Source: JAGXLC01 sp041686375
GTDB lineage: Bacteria > Bacteroidota > Bacteroidia > Bacteroidales > UBA12077
NCBI GenBank assembly: GCA_041686375.1
Contig: JAWLEB010000010.1
Location: 1 to 64,000 of the forward strand
Direction: 5' to 3'
Length of the DNA: 64,000 nucleotides
Shown here: positions 53,972-62,783 of the stretch, in pieces
Position numbering within the stretch: position 1 is the first letter of the stretch
Layout of the letters: every line of letters starts with the position of its first letter
The notes under the pieces: generated by a model
What the model was told of the DNA's origin: nothing
The model's database searches: none
The model's input: the letters and a program-made list of their open reading frames with translations, nothing else
Position numbers and translations under genes: made by a program

Positions 53972-55018
53972 TCAGTCTATTAAGCCAAGCCTTTTTGCCC
54001 TTCTTTCCCATATTTTCATAGCTTGTTTTTGCATGTCTTCAACATTATCCAGTTCATCCACTATTTCCGTCCCTAACAATGTTTCTATAACATCCTCCAT
54101 TGTGACAATTCCTACCATTTCTCCATATTCACCAACCACCATAGCGATATGTTCTTTTTCTTCAATCAACCTGTAAAACAGTTTTACAATTGGCATTTTC
54201 TCATTTACCACCATTAAATCTCTACTTAGACTTCTCAATTTCTTGTTCCATTTCTTCTCTATCATATTCTCCATAAGGTCATCTTTAAGGACATAACCGG
54301 TAATACCATCAATATCAGTATAATAGATTGGAATCCTTGAAACACGAATTTTCTCATGCTGCTCAAAAAACTGTTTTATAGTAAGCTCCTGTGGTGATGC
54401 AACCACCACGGTTCTGGGTGTCATGATGCTTTTAACAACAATATTATTAAATTTCATCAAGTTCAATAAAATTTTTGATTCTTCTTCCTGAAAAATTCCT
54501 TCCTTAATTCCAATTTCTGTCATTGCCTGAAACTCAGATCTACTGAGAACTGTTCCAGTTTTTTTCTTATTTAAAATCCTTGTAACGTATTTACTTAATA
54601 TAACAAATGGAAATAATGGAGAATATATTAAGATTTTCAATGTAGTTGCTGTAAAAGGAGCTAATCCTTTCCAAAAGTTAGCCCCTATAGTCTTCGGAAT
54701 AATTTCAGAAAAAATTAATATCAAAAGTGTTAACACCCCCGAGATAACAGATAAATATTCATTGCCCCATATCGCTTGTGCCTGAGCTCCAGCGCCAGCA
54801 GCTCCTATAGTATGAGCGAAAGTATTAAGTGTAAGAATAGCTGCTAATGGAGTATCTATTTCCTCTTTGAATTTTTTTAAAGTTTTTCCGTACTTTTTTT
54901 TCTCGTTGATTTTAGCTGCAACAAATGAAGGAGTAATGCTCAACAATGCAGCTTCAAGCAAAGAACATAAAAATGAGAAAAACAGAGCAATAAATAAATA
55001 CAGAAGTAATAATCCCAT
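53972..55018 (-). CDS. CNNM/CorC-type transporter (DUF21 and CBS domains)
   Basis: 348 residues. The DUF21/CNNM transmembrane domain (about 1-170, four helices with ALLSITPSFVAAKINEKKKYGKTLKKFKEEIDTPLAAILTLNTFAHTIGAAGAGAQA) is followed by a CBS pair (about 190-320) with IMTPRTVVVAS and VVGEYGEMVGIVTMEDVIETLLGTEIVDE. The CorC_HlyC C-terminal domain seems truncated, as it ends soon after the CBS pair. The family exports or regulates Mg2+ and other divalent ions; haemolysin-like annotations are historical. Confidence 0.9.
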   Translation of the reverse strand: MGLLLLYLFIALFFSFLCSLLEAALLSITPSFVAAKINEKKKYGKTLKKFKEEIDTPLAAILTLNTFAHTIGAAGAGAQAQAIWGNEYLSVISGVLTLLILIFSEIIPKTIGANFWKGLAPFTATTLKILIYSPLFPFVILSKYVTRILNKKKTGTVLSRSEFQAMTEIGIKEGIFQEEESKILLNLMKFNNIVVKSIMTPRTVVVASPQELTIKQFFEQHEKIRVSRIPIYYTDIDGITGYVLKDDLMENMIEKKWNKKLRSLSRDLMVVNEKMPIVKLFYRLIEEKEHIAMVVGEYGEMVGIVTMEDVIETLLGTEIVDELDNVEDMQKQAMKIWERRAKRLGLID

Positions 55019-55051
55019 AACAAATTATAGTATTAAGTTTAAAGTAAACAT

Positions 55052-55627
55052 CTACTCTTTATATAAATGTCTTTTTTGAATATAATCATATACATTATAT
55101 GGCAAAAAATATCTCACATTCTTACCCTTTTTAATTGACTCTCTTATAAAACTGGAAGATATTTCGATTCTAGGAGCATTAAAAAATTTCATTGGATATT
55201 TTTTTCTGAATTCCTCAGGAGATGTATCTATTCTTGGATATACAAACAATTCATATTGATTTATCAAATCTTCATAATCCTTCCATCTATGCAAATTTCT
55301 CAGGTTATCCGAGCCCATTATCATCACAAACTCTTTTCGGGGATATTTCTCACTCAGATAATTGAAAGTAGAAACAGTGTATGAAGGCTTTGGTAGGTCA
55401 AACTCCACTTTAGAAGGAATTATGCGGTCATTACTTTTCAGTGCCAATTTTACCATCTGGTAACGGTCATGTTCTGATATTAACTTATCCTCGTCTTTAA
55501 AAGGATTTTGAGGAGAGATAATTAGCCAAATTTGCTGAAGATCAGAAAACTCAGAAAAGTAGTTAGCAATAGCCAAATGTCCGATATGTACGGGGTTAAA
55601 TGATCCAAAGAACAAACCAACCTTCAT
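55052..55627 (-). CDS. nadD: Nicotinate-nucleotide adenylyltransferase
   Basis: 191 residues. Nucleotidyltransferase motifs GSFNPVHIGHLAIA (with HIGH) and ISSSFIRESIKKGKNVRYFLP are clear. It makes nicotinic acid adenine dinucleotide in NAD synthesis. It sits 40 bases after gmk, in a conserved Bacteroidota order yicC-gmk-nadD. Confidence 0.95.
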   Translation of the reverse strand: MKVGLFFGSFNPVHIGHLAIANYFSEFSDLQQIWLIISPQNPFKDEDKLISEHDRYQMVKLALKSNDRIIPSKVEFDLPKPSYTVSTFNYLSEKYPRKEFVMIMGSDNLRNLHRWKDYEDLINQYELFVYPRIDTSPEEFRKKYPMKFFNAPRIEISSSFIRESIKKGKNVRYFLPYNVYDYIQKRHLYKE

Positions 55628-55667
55628 ACTTTTATTTTTTAATCAGCTTTAAGTACATCTGTAGAAT

Positions 55668-56243
55668 TTAACTTTGAGATGAATTCAAAAATTCAAGAAT
55701 GGCGTTTTCAGCTTCATTCACGGATTGATTCACATCAAAGTTATATATAATTTTATCAAAATGCGAAGCATATTGAATTTCTGATTCAGCCTTATAAATA
55801 CGAATTTTAATTTTCTCTGATTCTTCTGAAGAACGATTAATTAATCTCTGCTCAAGTTCATCTAATGATGGAGGCATTATAAATATCGCCAATGCCTCTT
55901 TTCCATAGATCTTCTTTAAATTTAATCCTCCGAATACATCTACATCAAAGATAAGATTACTGCCTTTATTACGAATCCGTTCTACTTCACTTTTTAAAGT
56001 GCCATAAAAATGATTAGGGTAAACTTCCTCCCATTCAACAAATTCATTATTTCGAATTTTCTTTTTAAACTCTTCTACTGTAAAAAAATAATAATCTATG
56101 CCATTGATTTCTGAATTTCGTTTTTCCCTGCTGCAGGCTGAAATTGAAAATTCAAGATTCAAATTTCTTTGTAATAAACTTCTTACAATAGTAGTTTTAC
56201 CAGCCCCTGAAGGGGCAGAAAATATTATGAGTTTACCTTTCAT
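55668..56243 (-). CDS. gmk: Guanylate kinase
   Basis: 191 residues. It has P-loop FSAPSGAGKTTIV, the GMP-binding SREKRNSEINGIDYYFFTVEEF and the lid. It phosphorylates GMP to GDP with ATP. It lies between yicC and nadD. Confidence 0.96.
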   Translation of the reverse strand: MKGKLIIFSAPSGAGKTTIVRSLLQRNLNLEFSISACSREKRNSEINGIDYYFFTVEEFKKKIRNNEFVEWEEVYPNHFYGTLKSEVERIRNKGSNLIFDVDVFGGLNLKKIYGKEALAIFIMPPSLDELEQRLINRSSEESEKIKIRIYKAESEIQYASHFDKIIYNFDVNQSVNEAENAILEFLNSSQS

Positions 56244-56393
56244 TAGAATATTGTTAATATTTTTTATTAGCCATATCCTTCAAGCTTGATTCATTGGCAA
56301 TAATAAATTTGCAATATTTCCCCACAGAATTTATGTTTTATTCTCCATTCTTAAAAAATTGAACACAGTCCAATAAACTTAACATAAAAAATT

Positions 56394-57269
56394 CTACAAC
56401 ACATTCATTAATTGTTCTTTAATTTTTTCCAGCTCATCCTTCATTTTCACAACAATTTTTTGTATTCCGGCATCATTCGCTTTGGACCCTATGGTATTAA
56501 TTTCTCTGCCAATTTCCTGCGCAACAAAATTCAGTTTCTTACCTTCTGAATTGTGTTCGTCCATAATTTCCATGAAATAATCAAAATGATTTTTAAGTCT
56601 CACCTTCTCTTCTGCGATATCAAACTTCTCCAGGTAATATACCAATTCCTCTTCAAATCTTTTCTGATCAATTTCATAATCATGTTTTATTTCATTAAAA
56701 CGATTGTGCAAACGCTCTTTAACTCGATCAAAACGTCCATTATCAAGTTTTTCAATTTTCTCTATATAAGAAGATAAGATAGCTATTCGTTCTTTAAAAT
56801 CTTTTTCAATAGCTCTCCCTTCCTGTTGCCGAAAGTCCGATAATTTTGACAATGCCTTATCCATAACCTGGATAACCTTTTGCCATTCTTCATCAGTTAA
56901 TTCCTCTTCCTCCCTTGTAAAAGCTTCGGGCATTTGGAGAGCTGTACGGAGCAAATCTCCACTGAGCGGTATATTCATTTCTTCGCTAAGCTCACTAATC
57001 TGATGCATATAGTTTCTTACTACTGTTTTATTTATGTCCGCAGCATTTTCCTCTGCCTTATACTGTGGCTCAATCACACAATTTATCTTACCACGCTGTA
57101 ATTCCTGGCTGATTTTTTTCCTTAACTCCAGCTCTTTTTCCCTGAGATAAGAAGGTAACTTCATACTTATATCACAATATTTGCTGTTAAGAGCTTTTAT
57201 TTCAACAGATATAGTTTTATCAGCATATTCTGCATCTGCTTTTCCATATCCGGTCATCGAAAGTAACAT
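56394..57269 (-). CDS. yicC: YicC/YloC-family protein (probable endoribonuclease)
   Basis: 291 residues, usual length. The N terminus LLSMTGYGKADAEY and the C terminus with GRMREEE-like RFEEELVYYLEKFDIAEEKVRLKNHF, ending in KIKEQLMNVL, are family hallmarks (YicC N and DUF1732 domains). E. coli YicC degrades the sRNA RyhB with PNPase. It begins the yicC-gmk-nadD cluster and follows a TACCTTTG element. Confidence 0.92.
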   Translation of the reverse strand: MLLSMTGYGKADAEYADKTISVEIKALNSKYCDISMKLPSYLREKELELRKKISQELQRGKINCVIEPQYKAEENAADINKTVVRNYMHQISELSEEMNIPLSGDLLRTALQMPEAFTREEEELTDEEWQKVIQVMDKALSKLSDFRQQEGRAIEKDFKERIAILSSYIEKIEKLDNGRFDRVKERLHNRFNEIKHDYEIDQKRFEEELVYYLEKFDIAEEKVRLKNHFDYFMEIMDEHNSEGKKLNFVAQEIGREINTIGSKANDAGIQKIVVKMKDELEKIKEQLMNVL

Positions 57270-57295
57270 ACAAGTAATTATTAATTTTATTTCTG

Positions 57296-57303
57296 CAAAG
57301 GTA
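57296..57303 (-). promoter_or_regulatory. Candidate -7 element for yicC-gmk-nadD
   Basis: It reads TACCTTTG on the minus strand, identical to the -7 element of the tRNA-tuf promoter, 27 bases before the yicC ATG. There is no clear -33 element. Confidence 0.5.
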
Positions 57304-57341
57304 CAATAATAGAATTAATCCTGAATTATTCCCAATAAGTT

Positions 57342-58688
57342 TCAAAAATGTTTTTTCTTTTTTACGACAACCTTCTTCTTCCAGTTTCCCGTAAGATAAT
57401 AAGCATAGGCCATAAGGAAGCCCAGCACCCAGCCAATAGGTATAGACCACCAAATACCCACAGCTCCAAGTCTCTCTGAAAGCAAATAGGCTCCCGGAAT
57501 ACGAATGCCCCAGAGCGAAAATATGGTTGTAATCATTGGCACAACTGTAGCTCCAGCTCCCCTCAACACCCCTGAAGTAACAAACATCATAGAAAAAACA
57601 AGGTAGAACGATCCCACAATTGTCAGATATTCCACGCCAACTTCAATCACTGAACTATCCTGCGTGAACAGTCCCATTATGAAAGTTCCAAAGAGTAAAA
57701 CGACAACAGTAACGAGCAATGAAATTACTGACGACATCTTCAGCGTTTCAATATATCCCTTTTTCACTCTTTCCTCTTTGTTCGCTCCGAGATTTTGACC
57801 CACGAAAGTCGAAAGTGCTGTGGCAAAATTCATTGCCGGCAAAGTTGCAAGGGAATTCACCCGTGCTGCAACAGAATAAGCGGCAATAACACTTGTTCCA
57901 AATTGATTTACGATCCCAATCAGGGCCGTCATTCCCACAGCCACAACTGTTTGTTGGATACCAGTAGGAAGCCCGATACGCATACTTTTACGAAACAAAT
58001 CTTTATCAAAATAAAGATTTTTTAATGAAAAACGGATAACATTATGTGTTCGGTTCAGATAAATTACAGCCATAATAAACGCTCCTCCCTGTGCGAATAT
58101 TGAAGCAAAGGCAACCCCTTGTATACCCCATTCAAATACAATTACAAATAATAGATCAAGTGAAATATTCAACACAGTTGAAATAATTAAAAAGTAGAGG
58201 GGGGTTTTTGAATCTCCTAATCCACGCAAAGAAGCGCTTATTCCAAAAAAACCAAAAAAGACAAAAACCCCTCCAAAAAATATTTTAAGGTAAACCTGTG
58301 CAAGTGGAATCACTTCCTCCGGAAGTCTTAATAACAAAAATATTTCCCTGCTGAATAAGATACCCATTGAGCCTACTACAATTGCTCCAAAAAATAAAAA
58401 AATAAATAGGGTGTCAATGGTTCTTTTCACTTTATCCATTTCACCTGCCCCAAAATATTGGGCTATAACTACCGTACTTCCGGAAGCTATTCCAATAACC
58501 AATGCAAAAAACACAAAGATTACCGGAAAAGAAGCTCCAACTGCTGCCAAAGCCTCTTTTCCAATAAAATTACCAACTACCACACTATCCACTATGTTAT
58601 ATAGCTGATGAAATACATTCCCCAAAAGCATTGGCAGGGCAAAACGTAGAATCAGTCCTCTTTCTTTTCCACTTGTCAGGTCCTTCAT
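57342..58688 (-). CDS. MATE-family multidrug/metabolite exporter
   Basis: 448 residues with 12 predicted helices in two halves. Its start LRFALPMLLGNVFHQLYNIVDSVVVGNFIGKEALAAVGASFP and the matching second-half segment (FGTSVIAAYSVAARVNSLATLPAMNFATALSTFVGQNLGANKEERVKKGY) are MATE signatures. It uses a Na+ or H+ gradient to export cationic compounds. A candidate -7 element and a long inverted repeat lie directly upstream. The C terminus is Lys-rich (KKKVVVKKKKHF). It is encoded downstream of tryptophanase, 247 bases away on the same strand. Confidence 0.93.
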   Translation of the reverse strand: MKDLTSGKERGLILRFALPMLLGNVFHQLYNIVDSVVVGNFIGKEALAAVGASFPVIFVFFALVIGIASGSTVVIAQYFGAGEMDKVKRTIDTLFIFLFFGAIVVGSMGILFSREIFLLLRLPEEVIPLAQVYLKIFFGGVFVFFGFFGISASLRGLGDSKTPLYFLIISTVLNISLDLLFVIVFEWGIQGVAFASIFAQGGAFIMAVIYLNRTHNVIRFSLKNLYFDKDLFRKSMRIGLPTGIQQTVVAVGMTALIGIVNQFGTSVIAAYSVAARVNSLATLPAMNFATALSTFVGQNLGANKEERVKKGYIETLKMSSVISLLVTVVVLLFGTFIMGLFTQDSSVIEVGVEYLTIVGSFYLVFSMMFVTSGVLRGAGATVVPMITTIFSLWGIRIPGAYLLSERLGAVGIWWSIPIGWVLGFLMAYAYYLTGNWKKKVVVKKKKHF

Positions 58689-58728
58689 TATGACTTAGTT
58701 GGTTACCTTTATTCTGAAAAATAAACAA

Positions 58729-58736
58729 CAAATATA
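58729..58736 (-). promoter_or_regulatory. Candidate -7 element for the MATE exporter gene
   Basis: It reads TATATTTG on the minus strand, about 40 bases before the ATG. No TTG lies 18-19 bases upstream, which would fit activator-dependent expression. Confidence 0.4.
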
Positions 58737-58790
58737 CAACAGACAGTACTACATAAACACTTATAATGTTCAATTCATACTATCTGTTGT
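58736..58790. repeat. Long inverted repeat upstream of the MATE gene (possible operator or tnaA terminator)
   Basis: ACAACAGACAGTA (58736-58748) pairs with TACTATCTGTTGT (58778-58790) in 12 of 13 positions, with a 29-base loop. It touches the candidate -7 element of the MATE gene. It may be a regulator's paired half-sites or, as a stem-loop followed on the minus strand by T-rich sequence, a terminator for tryptophanase 145 bases upstream. Confidence 0.6.
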
Positions 58791-58935
58791 ACACTTTTCG
58801 AAAAGTATGGTGTCCCCTTGTCTTAATCTCATTATTCATAAAAAATAAACAAGTTTTGTTTCAACATAATACTGTTGGACAAGGAAACAACTAATAAATA
58901 AAACTAATGGCGGATAGTTGAAATTTGTAACCCCA

Positions 58936-60312
58936 TTAGACCCTTTCCATTTCGACAGTAAAATGCCTCATAATAGGAGCTTCATTAACAACCTTAAGTC
59001 CCTTCGTAATTGAGTCCCTTCTGTCAAATACATTCTTTAAACCCGCCGCAACCACATCCATATGATTATTTGTATATACTCTTCGTGGAATTGTCAGTCT
59101 AACCAATTCAAGTTCAGGGTATCGGTTTTTCCTTGTAACAGGATCTCTGTCTGCCAATAAAGTTCCTATTTCTACGCCGCGGACTCCAGATTCAATATAA
59201 AGTTCTACTGCGAGGGTTTGGGCTCTCAACTGTTCTTTAGGTAAATCTGGCAAAAAAGCATTGGCATCTACAAAAATTGCATGCCCGCCAAAAGGATGTT
59301 GGACAGGAATATTAAAATCAGCCAACTTTTGGCCGAGATAAGCTACTTGTTGAATTCTTGTTTCCAGATAATCAAATTCTGTTCCTTCATACAATCCGAT
59401 GGATAATGCATTCATATCACGCCCGGACATTCCTCCATAAGTGATAAACCCTTCAAACATAATATTGTAAACACTTGCCTGTTTAAATATTTCTTCTTCT
59501 TTACAAGCAATAAAACCACCCATATTTACAATCGCATCCTTTTTGCTGCTCATAGTCATGAAATCAGCAAATTGAAACATCTCTCTCACGATTTCCCTAA
59601 TAGATTTATTTTCATAACCCGCCTCCCTGGTCTTTATGAAATAAGCATTTTCAGCAAAACGGGCTGAATCGAAAAGCACCTTTACATTGTGCTTATCAGC
59701 CAACTGCTTAACTTCTTTCAGGTTTTGCATTGAAACAGGCTGGCCCCCTGAAGAATTACAGGTTAGTGTCAAAACCACAAAAGGAATGTTTTCACTGGAA
59801 TTTTCTTCCAGTACTTTATCCAGTTTATTGATATCAATATTGCCTTTGAACGGATGTTCAATTTGTGTGTCAAAAGCTTCATCAATAGTGCAGTCAACAG
59901 CAGTCGCCTTTCTAAACTCAATATGTCCTTTTGTGGTATCAAAATGAGAGTTTCCGGGAATAATATTCCCTTCTTTCACCAAAACGGAAAACAAAACATT
60001 CTCAGCAGCTCTGCCCTGATGCGTTGGTAAAAAATAATTAAACCCGAAAATATCTTTAATGGTATTTTTTAATTTATAATAAGAAGAAGCACCGGCATAA
60101 CTCTCATCACCAGTCATTAATCCAGCCCATTGTTTATCACTCATTGCTCCCGTGCCGGAATCGGTTAATAAATCAATAAATACTTGTTCACTTTTCAGAT
60201 TGAATAAATTATAACGGGCTTCCTTAATCCATTTTTCTCTCTCAGTCTGGGTACTTTTTTCAATGGCTTCAACCATTTTAATTTTGTATGATTCAGCAAA
60301 TGGTAATTCCAT
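58936..60312 (-). CDS. tnaA: Tryptophanase
   Basis: 458 residues. Family motifs: LLTDSGTGAMSDKQWAG, PTHQGRAAEN, and the PLP-lysine motif MSSKKDA (residues 254-260). The specificity-marking positions follow tryptophanase, not tyrosine phenol-lyase: FDTT at 124-127 (Asp125; TPL has Thr) and GVEIG (TPL has MERG). It cleaves tryptophan to indole, pyruvate and ammonia. A 282-base leader precedes it, with a 33-codon open frame and a candidate promoter. The downstream MATE pump could export indole or toxins, but that is speculative. Confidence 0.92.
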   Translation of the reverse strand: MELPFAESYKIKMVEAIEKSTQTEREKWIKEARYNLFNLKSEQVFIDLLTDSGTGAMSDKQWAGLMTGDESYAGASSYYKLKNTIKDIFGFNYFLPTHQGRAAENVLFSVLVKEGNIIPGNSHFDTTKGHIEFRKATAVDCTIDEAFDTQIEHPFKGNIDINKLDKVLEENSSENIPFVVLTLTCNSSGGQPVSMQNLKEVKQLADKHNVKVLFDSARFAENAYFIKTREAGYENKSIREIVREMFQFADFMTMSSKKDAIVNMGGFIACKEEEIFKQASVYNIMFEGFITYGGMSGRDMNALSIGLYEGTEFDYLETRIQQVAYLGQKLADFNIPVQHPFGGHAIFVDANAFLPDLPKEQLRAQTLAVELYIESGVRGVEIGTLLADRDPVTRKNRYPELELVRLTIPRRVYTNNHMDVVAAGLKNVFDRRDSITKGLKVVNEAPIMRHFTVEMERV

Positions 60313-60416
60313 AACTAATATATTTTATTAATTTTACATCAATAACTAAAAATCATTAATTGTTGAAGGTAAGCGCTGTTAATGTCAGGTCAAAATCCAG
60401 TAAAATTTAAACGTAA

Positions 60417-60518
60417 CTATATAGCAGCGGTCAATATAAGTAAGGAGTACTTATCCCGTCTTTTGATGTTAAGGTAACGGTATCGCGGTTTATATTCCTT
60501 TATGAATGCTTCGGCCAT
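60417..60518 (-). CDS. Possible 33-codon leader ORF upstream of tnaA
   Basis: A complete ATG-to-TAG frame (MAEAFIKEYKPRYRYLNIKR, then 13 residues ending in ILTAAI) lies in the tnaA leader, 105 bases before its start. It contains no tryptophan and no TnaC-like Trp12 or Asp21-Pro24 arrangement, so it is not a TnaC homologue. It begins about 16 bases after the candidate -7 element. Coding evidence is weak: it could be a chance frame. A perfect 7-bp hairpin (60436-60454) lies within it. Confidence 0.3.
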   Translation of the reverse strand: MAEAFIKEYKPRYRYLNIKRRDKYSLLILTAAI

Positions 60519-60534
60519 CTTCTGAAATTTTTTA

Positions 60535-60542
60535 CAAAATTA
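60535..60542 (-). promoter_or_regulatory. Candidate -7 element for tnaA
   Basis: It reads TAATTTTG on the minus strand, matching TAnnTTTG, and would give a leader of about 215 bases. There is no -33 match. Confidence 0.4.
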
Positions 60543-60594
60543 TTATTTTAATCAAAAAAGAAATAAATTACGCCCAAAAATTTTGTACTAAACC

Positions 60595-62358
60595 ATGAGC
60601 ATACAAACACATATTTCCCTTATAATCTTTATTTTGCATCCCAATTTACTATGTGCCGCCCTATTGTTACTAAATCCTGTCAGCAGAGAAAACATTAACA
60701 CTCAAGCCCCTACGGTAATTGACACCACTATTAATGAAGGATCAAATAACGATTCGATTCCTGATACCTCGAGAATATCCATCCCGGATACATTTCAGGA
60801 ACAGATAAAATTCTCCGGAGTTACTATTTATCTACCTTTTCAGGATACAGCAACTGCGAAAGATACAATACTTGAAAAGCAAAAAGACCAAACCGCCGAA
60901 CAGGATCGCAAAGATACTGTTGCCACGGAGCAGGACACTGTCAAAATGGCTGAAAAAGACAGCCTTATCATGCAAGATGAAAAAGAAAAACTAGTTACTA
61001 AACTAGATTCTGCTTTTTACTACATGAACAAATATACACAGAAAGATACACTAAGAATAATAGATGACACGCTGCAAACACATATTGACAAGCTCATCCA
61101 TTTCCTTAAAAGCCAGCCAATAGATTCATCCATTAACTATTTGAATGAATGGCTACAAAAAGATACGCTTAAAGAAGAATTTTCAGATACCACAAACATT
61201 GAACAAACCGATTCCCTGATTAATTATCTCAACTACATGTTAGAGTATGCAGAAGAAGATTCAGTAGAGTTTTATATTATTACAAAAAACAATGATACCG
61301 TCCCTCTTTGGCTTTCCAAAGAAGAAAAAAAAGATTCCTCACGCCTGGTATTATACGATGATCTTGATAATCCGGCAGGATTGTGGGTAACCCCTTTAAA
61401 TAAAAATGCAATTAAATTACAGTTTGATGAAAATACGGTAATTGAAAAAAACGGATTTAGAAAACGAAGAGAAGAAGATTTACCCATTATAATAGATTTA
61501 GAAAAACTAAAGAAACACAAACCCATTGATATGGTATTCCCTCAGTGGAGGACTGGTGGAACGGCTAATCTAGACTTCAATCAGGGTTACGTCAAAAATT
61601 GGGTAAAAGGTGGAGAAAGCACATTAAGTTCATTGTTGCATATAAAATTTAATGTTGGCTATAAAAAAGGGGAAACAGCCTGGGATAATGATATAGAATA
61701 TAAAGCAGGAATATTGCAAAGTGGAGAAAGAGGATTAAGAAAAAACGAAGATGTTTTTGAAATCAATTCAAAATTTGGCAATAATGCAAGTAAAGACTGG
61801 TATTATAGTGCTCTTGTCAACTTCACTACCCAATTATTTCGGGGATACGATTATCCGAATGACTCTGTAGCCGTATCAGGATTATTATCACCAGCATATT
61901 TGGTTTTTTCGGTTGGTATGGACTATAAACCATCAAATGATCTGACGATATTACTCTCGCCAATATCATCAAAATATTCAATGATGCGGGATACATCAAG
62001 GTTTGATCAAACAAAATTTGGTATCAGTAAAGACGAGAAAGTCAAAAAAGAGTTGGGTGCATATGTGAAATCTATATATGAATTTAATGTTCATGAAGAT
62101 ATTCATATCGAGAATAAAGTAAAGCTCTTCACAAATTATTTAAATAAACCACAAAACATAGATATAGACTGGGAAGTAATAGTTAATATGCAGATTACTG
62201 ACTACATTAAAGCTTCTGTAAATAGTCACCTCGTATATGAGGATGACATTGATTTCCCCGTTTATGAAATTATTGATGGAGAAGAAACACAAGTGGGTAC
62301 GACAAAAAAGATACAGTTCAAAGAAGTAATAAGCGTAGGAATTACATATAGATTTTAA
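60595..62358 (+). CDS. DUF3078 outer-membrane protein with an acidic, repeated N-terminal extension
   Basis: 587 residues. A hydrophobic N terminus (IFILHPNLLCAALLLL) acts as a likely signal peptide. An acidic Asp/Thr-rich region (about 35-150) follows. Next are three related segments of about 25-35 residues (LDSAFYYMNKYTQKDTL, IDSSINYLNEWLQKDTL and TDSLINYLNYMLEYAEE). The DUF3078 barrel domain (about 315-587) starts WRTGGTANLDFNQGYVKNWVKGGESTLSSLL and ends with an aromatic strand (VISVGITYRF). DUF3078 proteins are Bacteroidota outer-membrane proteins without a known function. The gene is divergent from tnaA. Confidence 0.85.
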   Translation: MSIQTHISLIIFILHPNLLCAALLLLNPVSRENINTQAPTVIDTTINEGSNNDSIPDTSRISIPDTFQEQIKFSGVTIYLPFQDTATAKDTILEKQKDQTAEQDRKDTVATEQDTVKMAEKDSLIMQDEKEKLVTKLDSAFYYMNKYTQKDTLRIIDDTLQTHIDKLIHFLKSQPIDSSINYLNEWLQKDTLKEEFSDTTNIEQTDSLINYLNYMLEYAEEDSVEFYIITKNNDTVPLWLSKEEKKDSSRLVLYDDLDNPAGLWVTPLNKNAIKLQFDENTVIEKNGFRKRREEDLPIIIDLEKLKKHKPIDMVFPQWRTGGTANLDFNQGYVKNWVKGGESTLSSLLHIKFNVGYKKGETAWDNDIEYKAGILQSGERGLRKNEDVFEINSKFGNNASKDWYYSALVNFTTQLFRGYDYPNDSVAVSGLLSPAYLVFSVGMDYKPSNDLTILLSPISSKYSMMRDTSRFDQTKFGISKDEKVKKELGAYVKSIYEFNVHEDIHIENKVKLFTNYLNKPQNIDIDWEVIVNMQITDYIKASVNSHLVYEDDIDFPVYEIIDGEETQVGTTKKIQFKEVISVGITYRF

Positions 62359-62783
62359 CCATGAAAAAAATTATTCACCTGATAAAAAAACAAAAAAGTC
62401 AGAAACAAAATGCTTCTGACTTTCTTGATACCCATTTACTAACCCTAAAACTAAATGAAAAAACTAAAACCCTTTAAAATATCACAGATTTTCGGGATAA
62501 AAATGTTATTTAATTAAACGTTTTTTTTTAAAAATTGTTGCAAAATTATGTATTTTTTATTCTTTTAATAAACTAACTTTAAATAACTTATTATAAAAAA
62601 TATAGATTAAATTATATAAAGTTTTAATTCAATGATAAAAATCATTGCTTCCAGACATATGAATTAATCATATTTACGGAATCAAAAAAATAATATGTTA
62701 TAAAAACATCTTCCGTCATAAAACTTTTATATGATTTTTTCGTCATAAAGATTTATAAATGCCAAATAAAGATTAACAAATCT
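62359..62783. other. AT-rich intergenic region upstream of the carboxyltransferase gene
   Basis: 425 bases, very AT-rich. It contains the hairpin listed at 62395-62423 and a perfect CAATGAT-AAAA-ATCATTG hairpin at 62630-62647. A 38-codon frame at 62361-62477 runs through the terminator hairpin and is not accepted. No promoter element matching TAnnTTTG was found for the gene that follows. Confidence 0.5.
62395..62423 (+). terminator. Hairpin after the DUF3078 gene
   Basis: A perfect 10-bp inverted repeat (AAAGTCAGAA at 62395-62404, TTCTGACTTT at 62414-62423) begins 37 bases after the stop. The T-run on the plus strand is short (TTTCTTG), so termination strength is uncertain. Confidence 0.6.

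Noticed and set aside
58936..60312. Tyrosine phenol-lyase as the identity of the tryptophanase gene
   Set aside because: The phenol-lyase markers (Thr at FTTT and Arg in MERG) are replaced by FDTT and VEIG as in tryptophanase.
62361..62477. 38-codon frame (MKKIIHLIKKQKSQKQ...) after the DUF3078 gene
   Set aside because: It runs straight through the hairpin at 62395-62423 and is dominated by A-rich codons; a chance frame is more likely.
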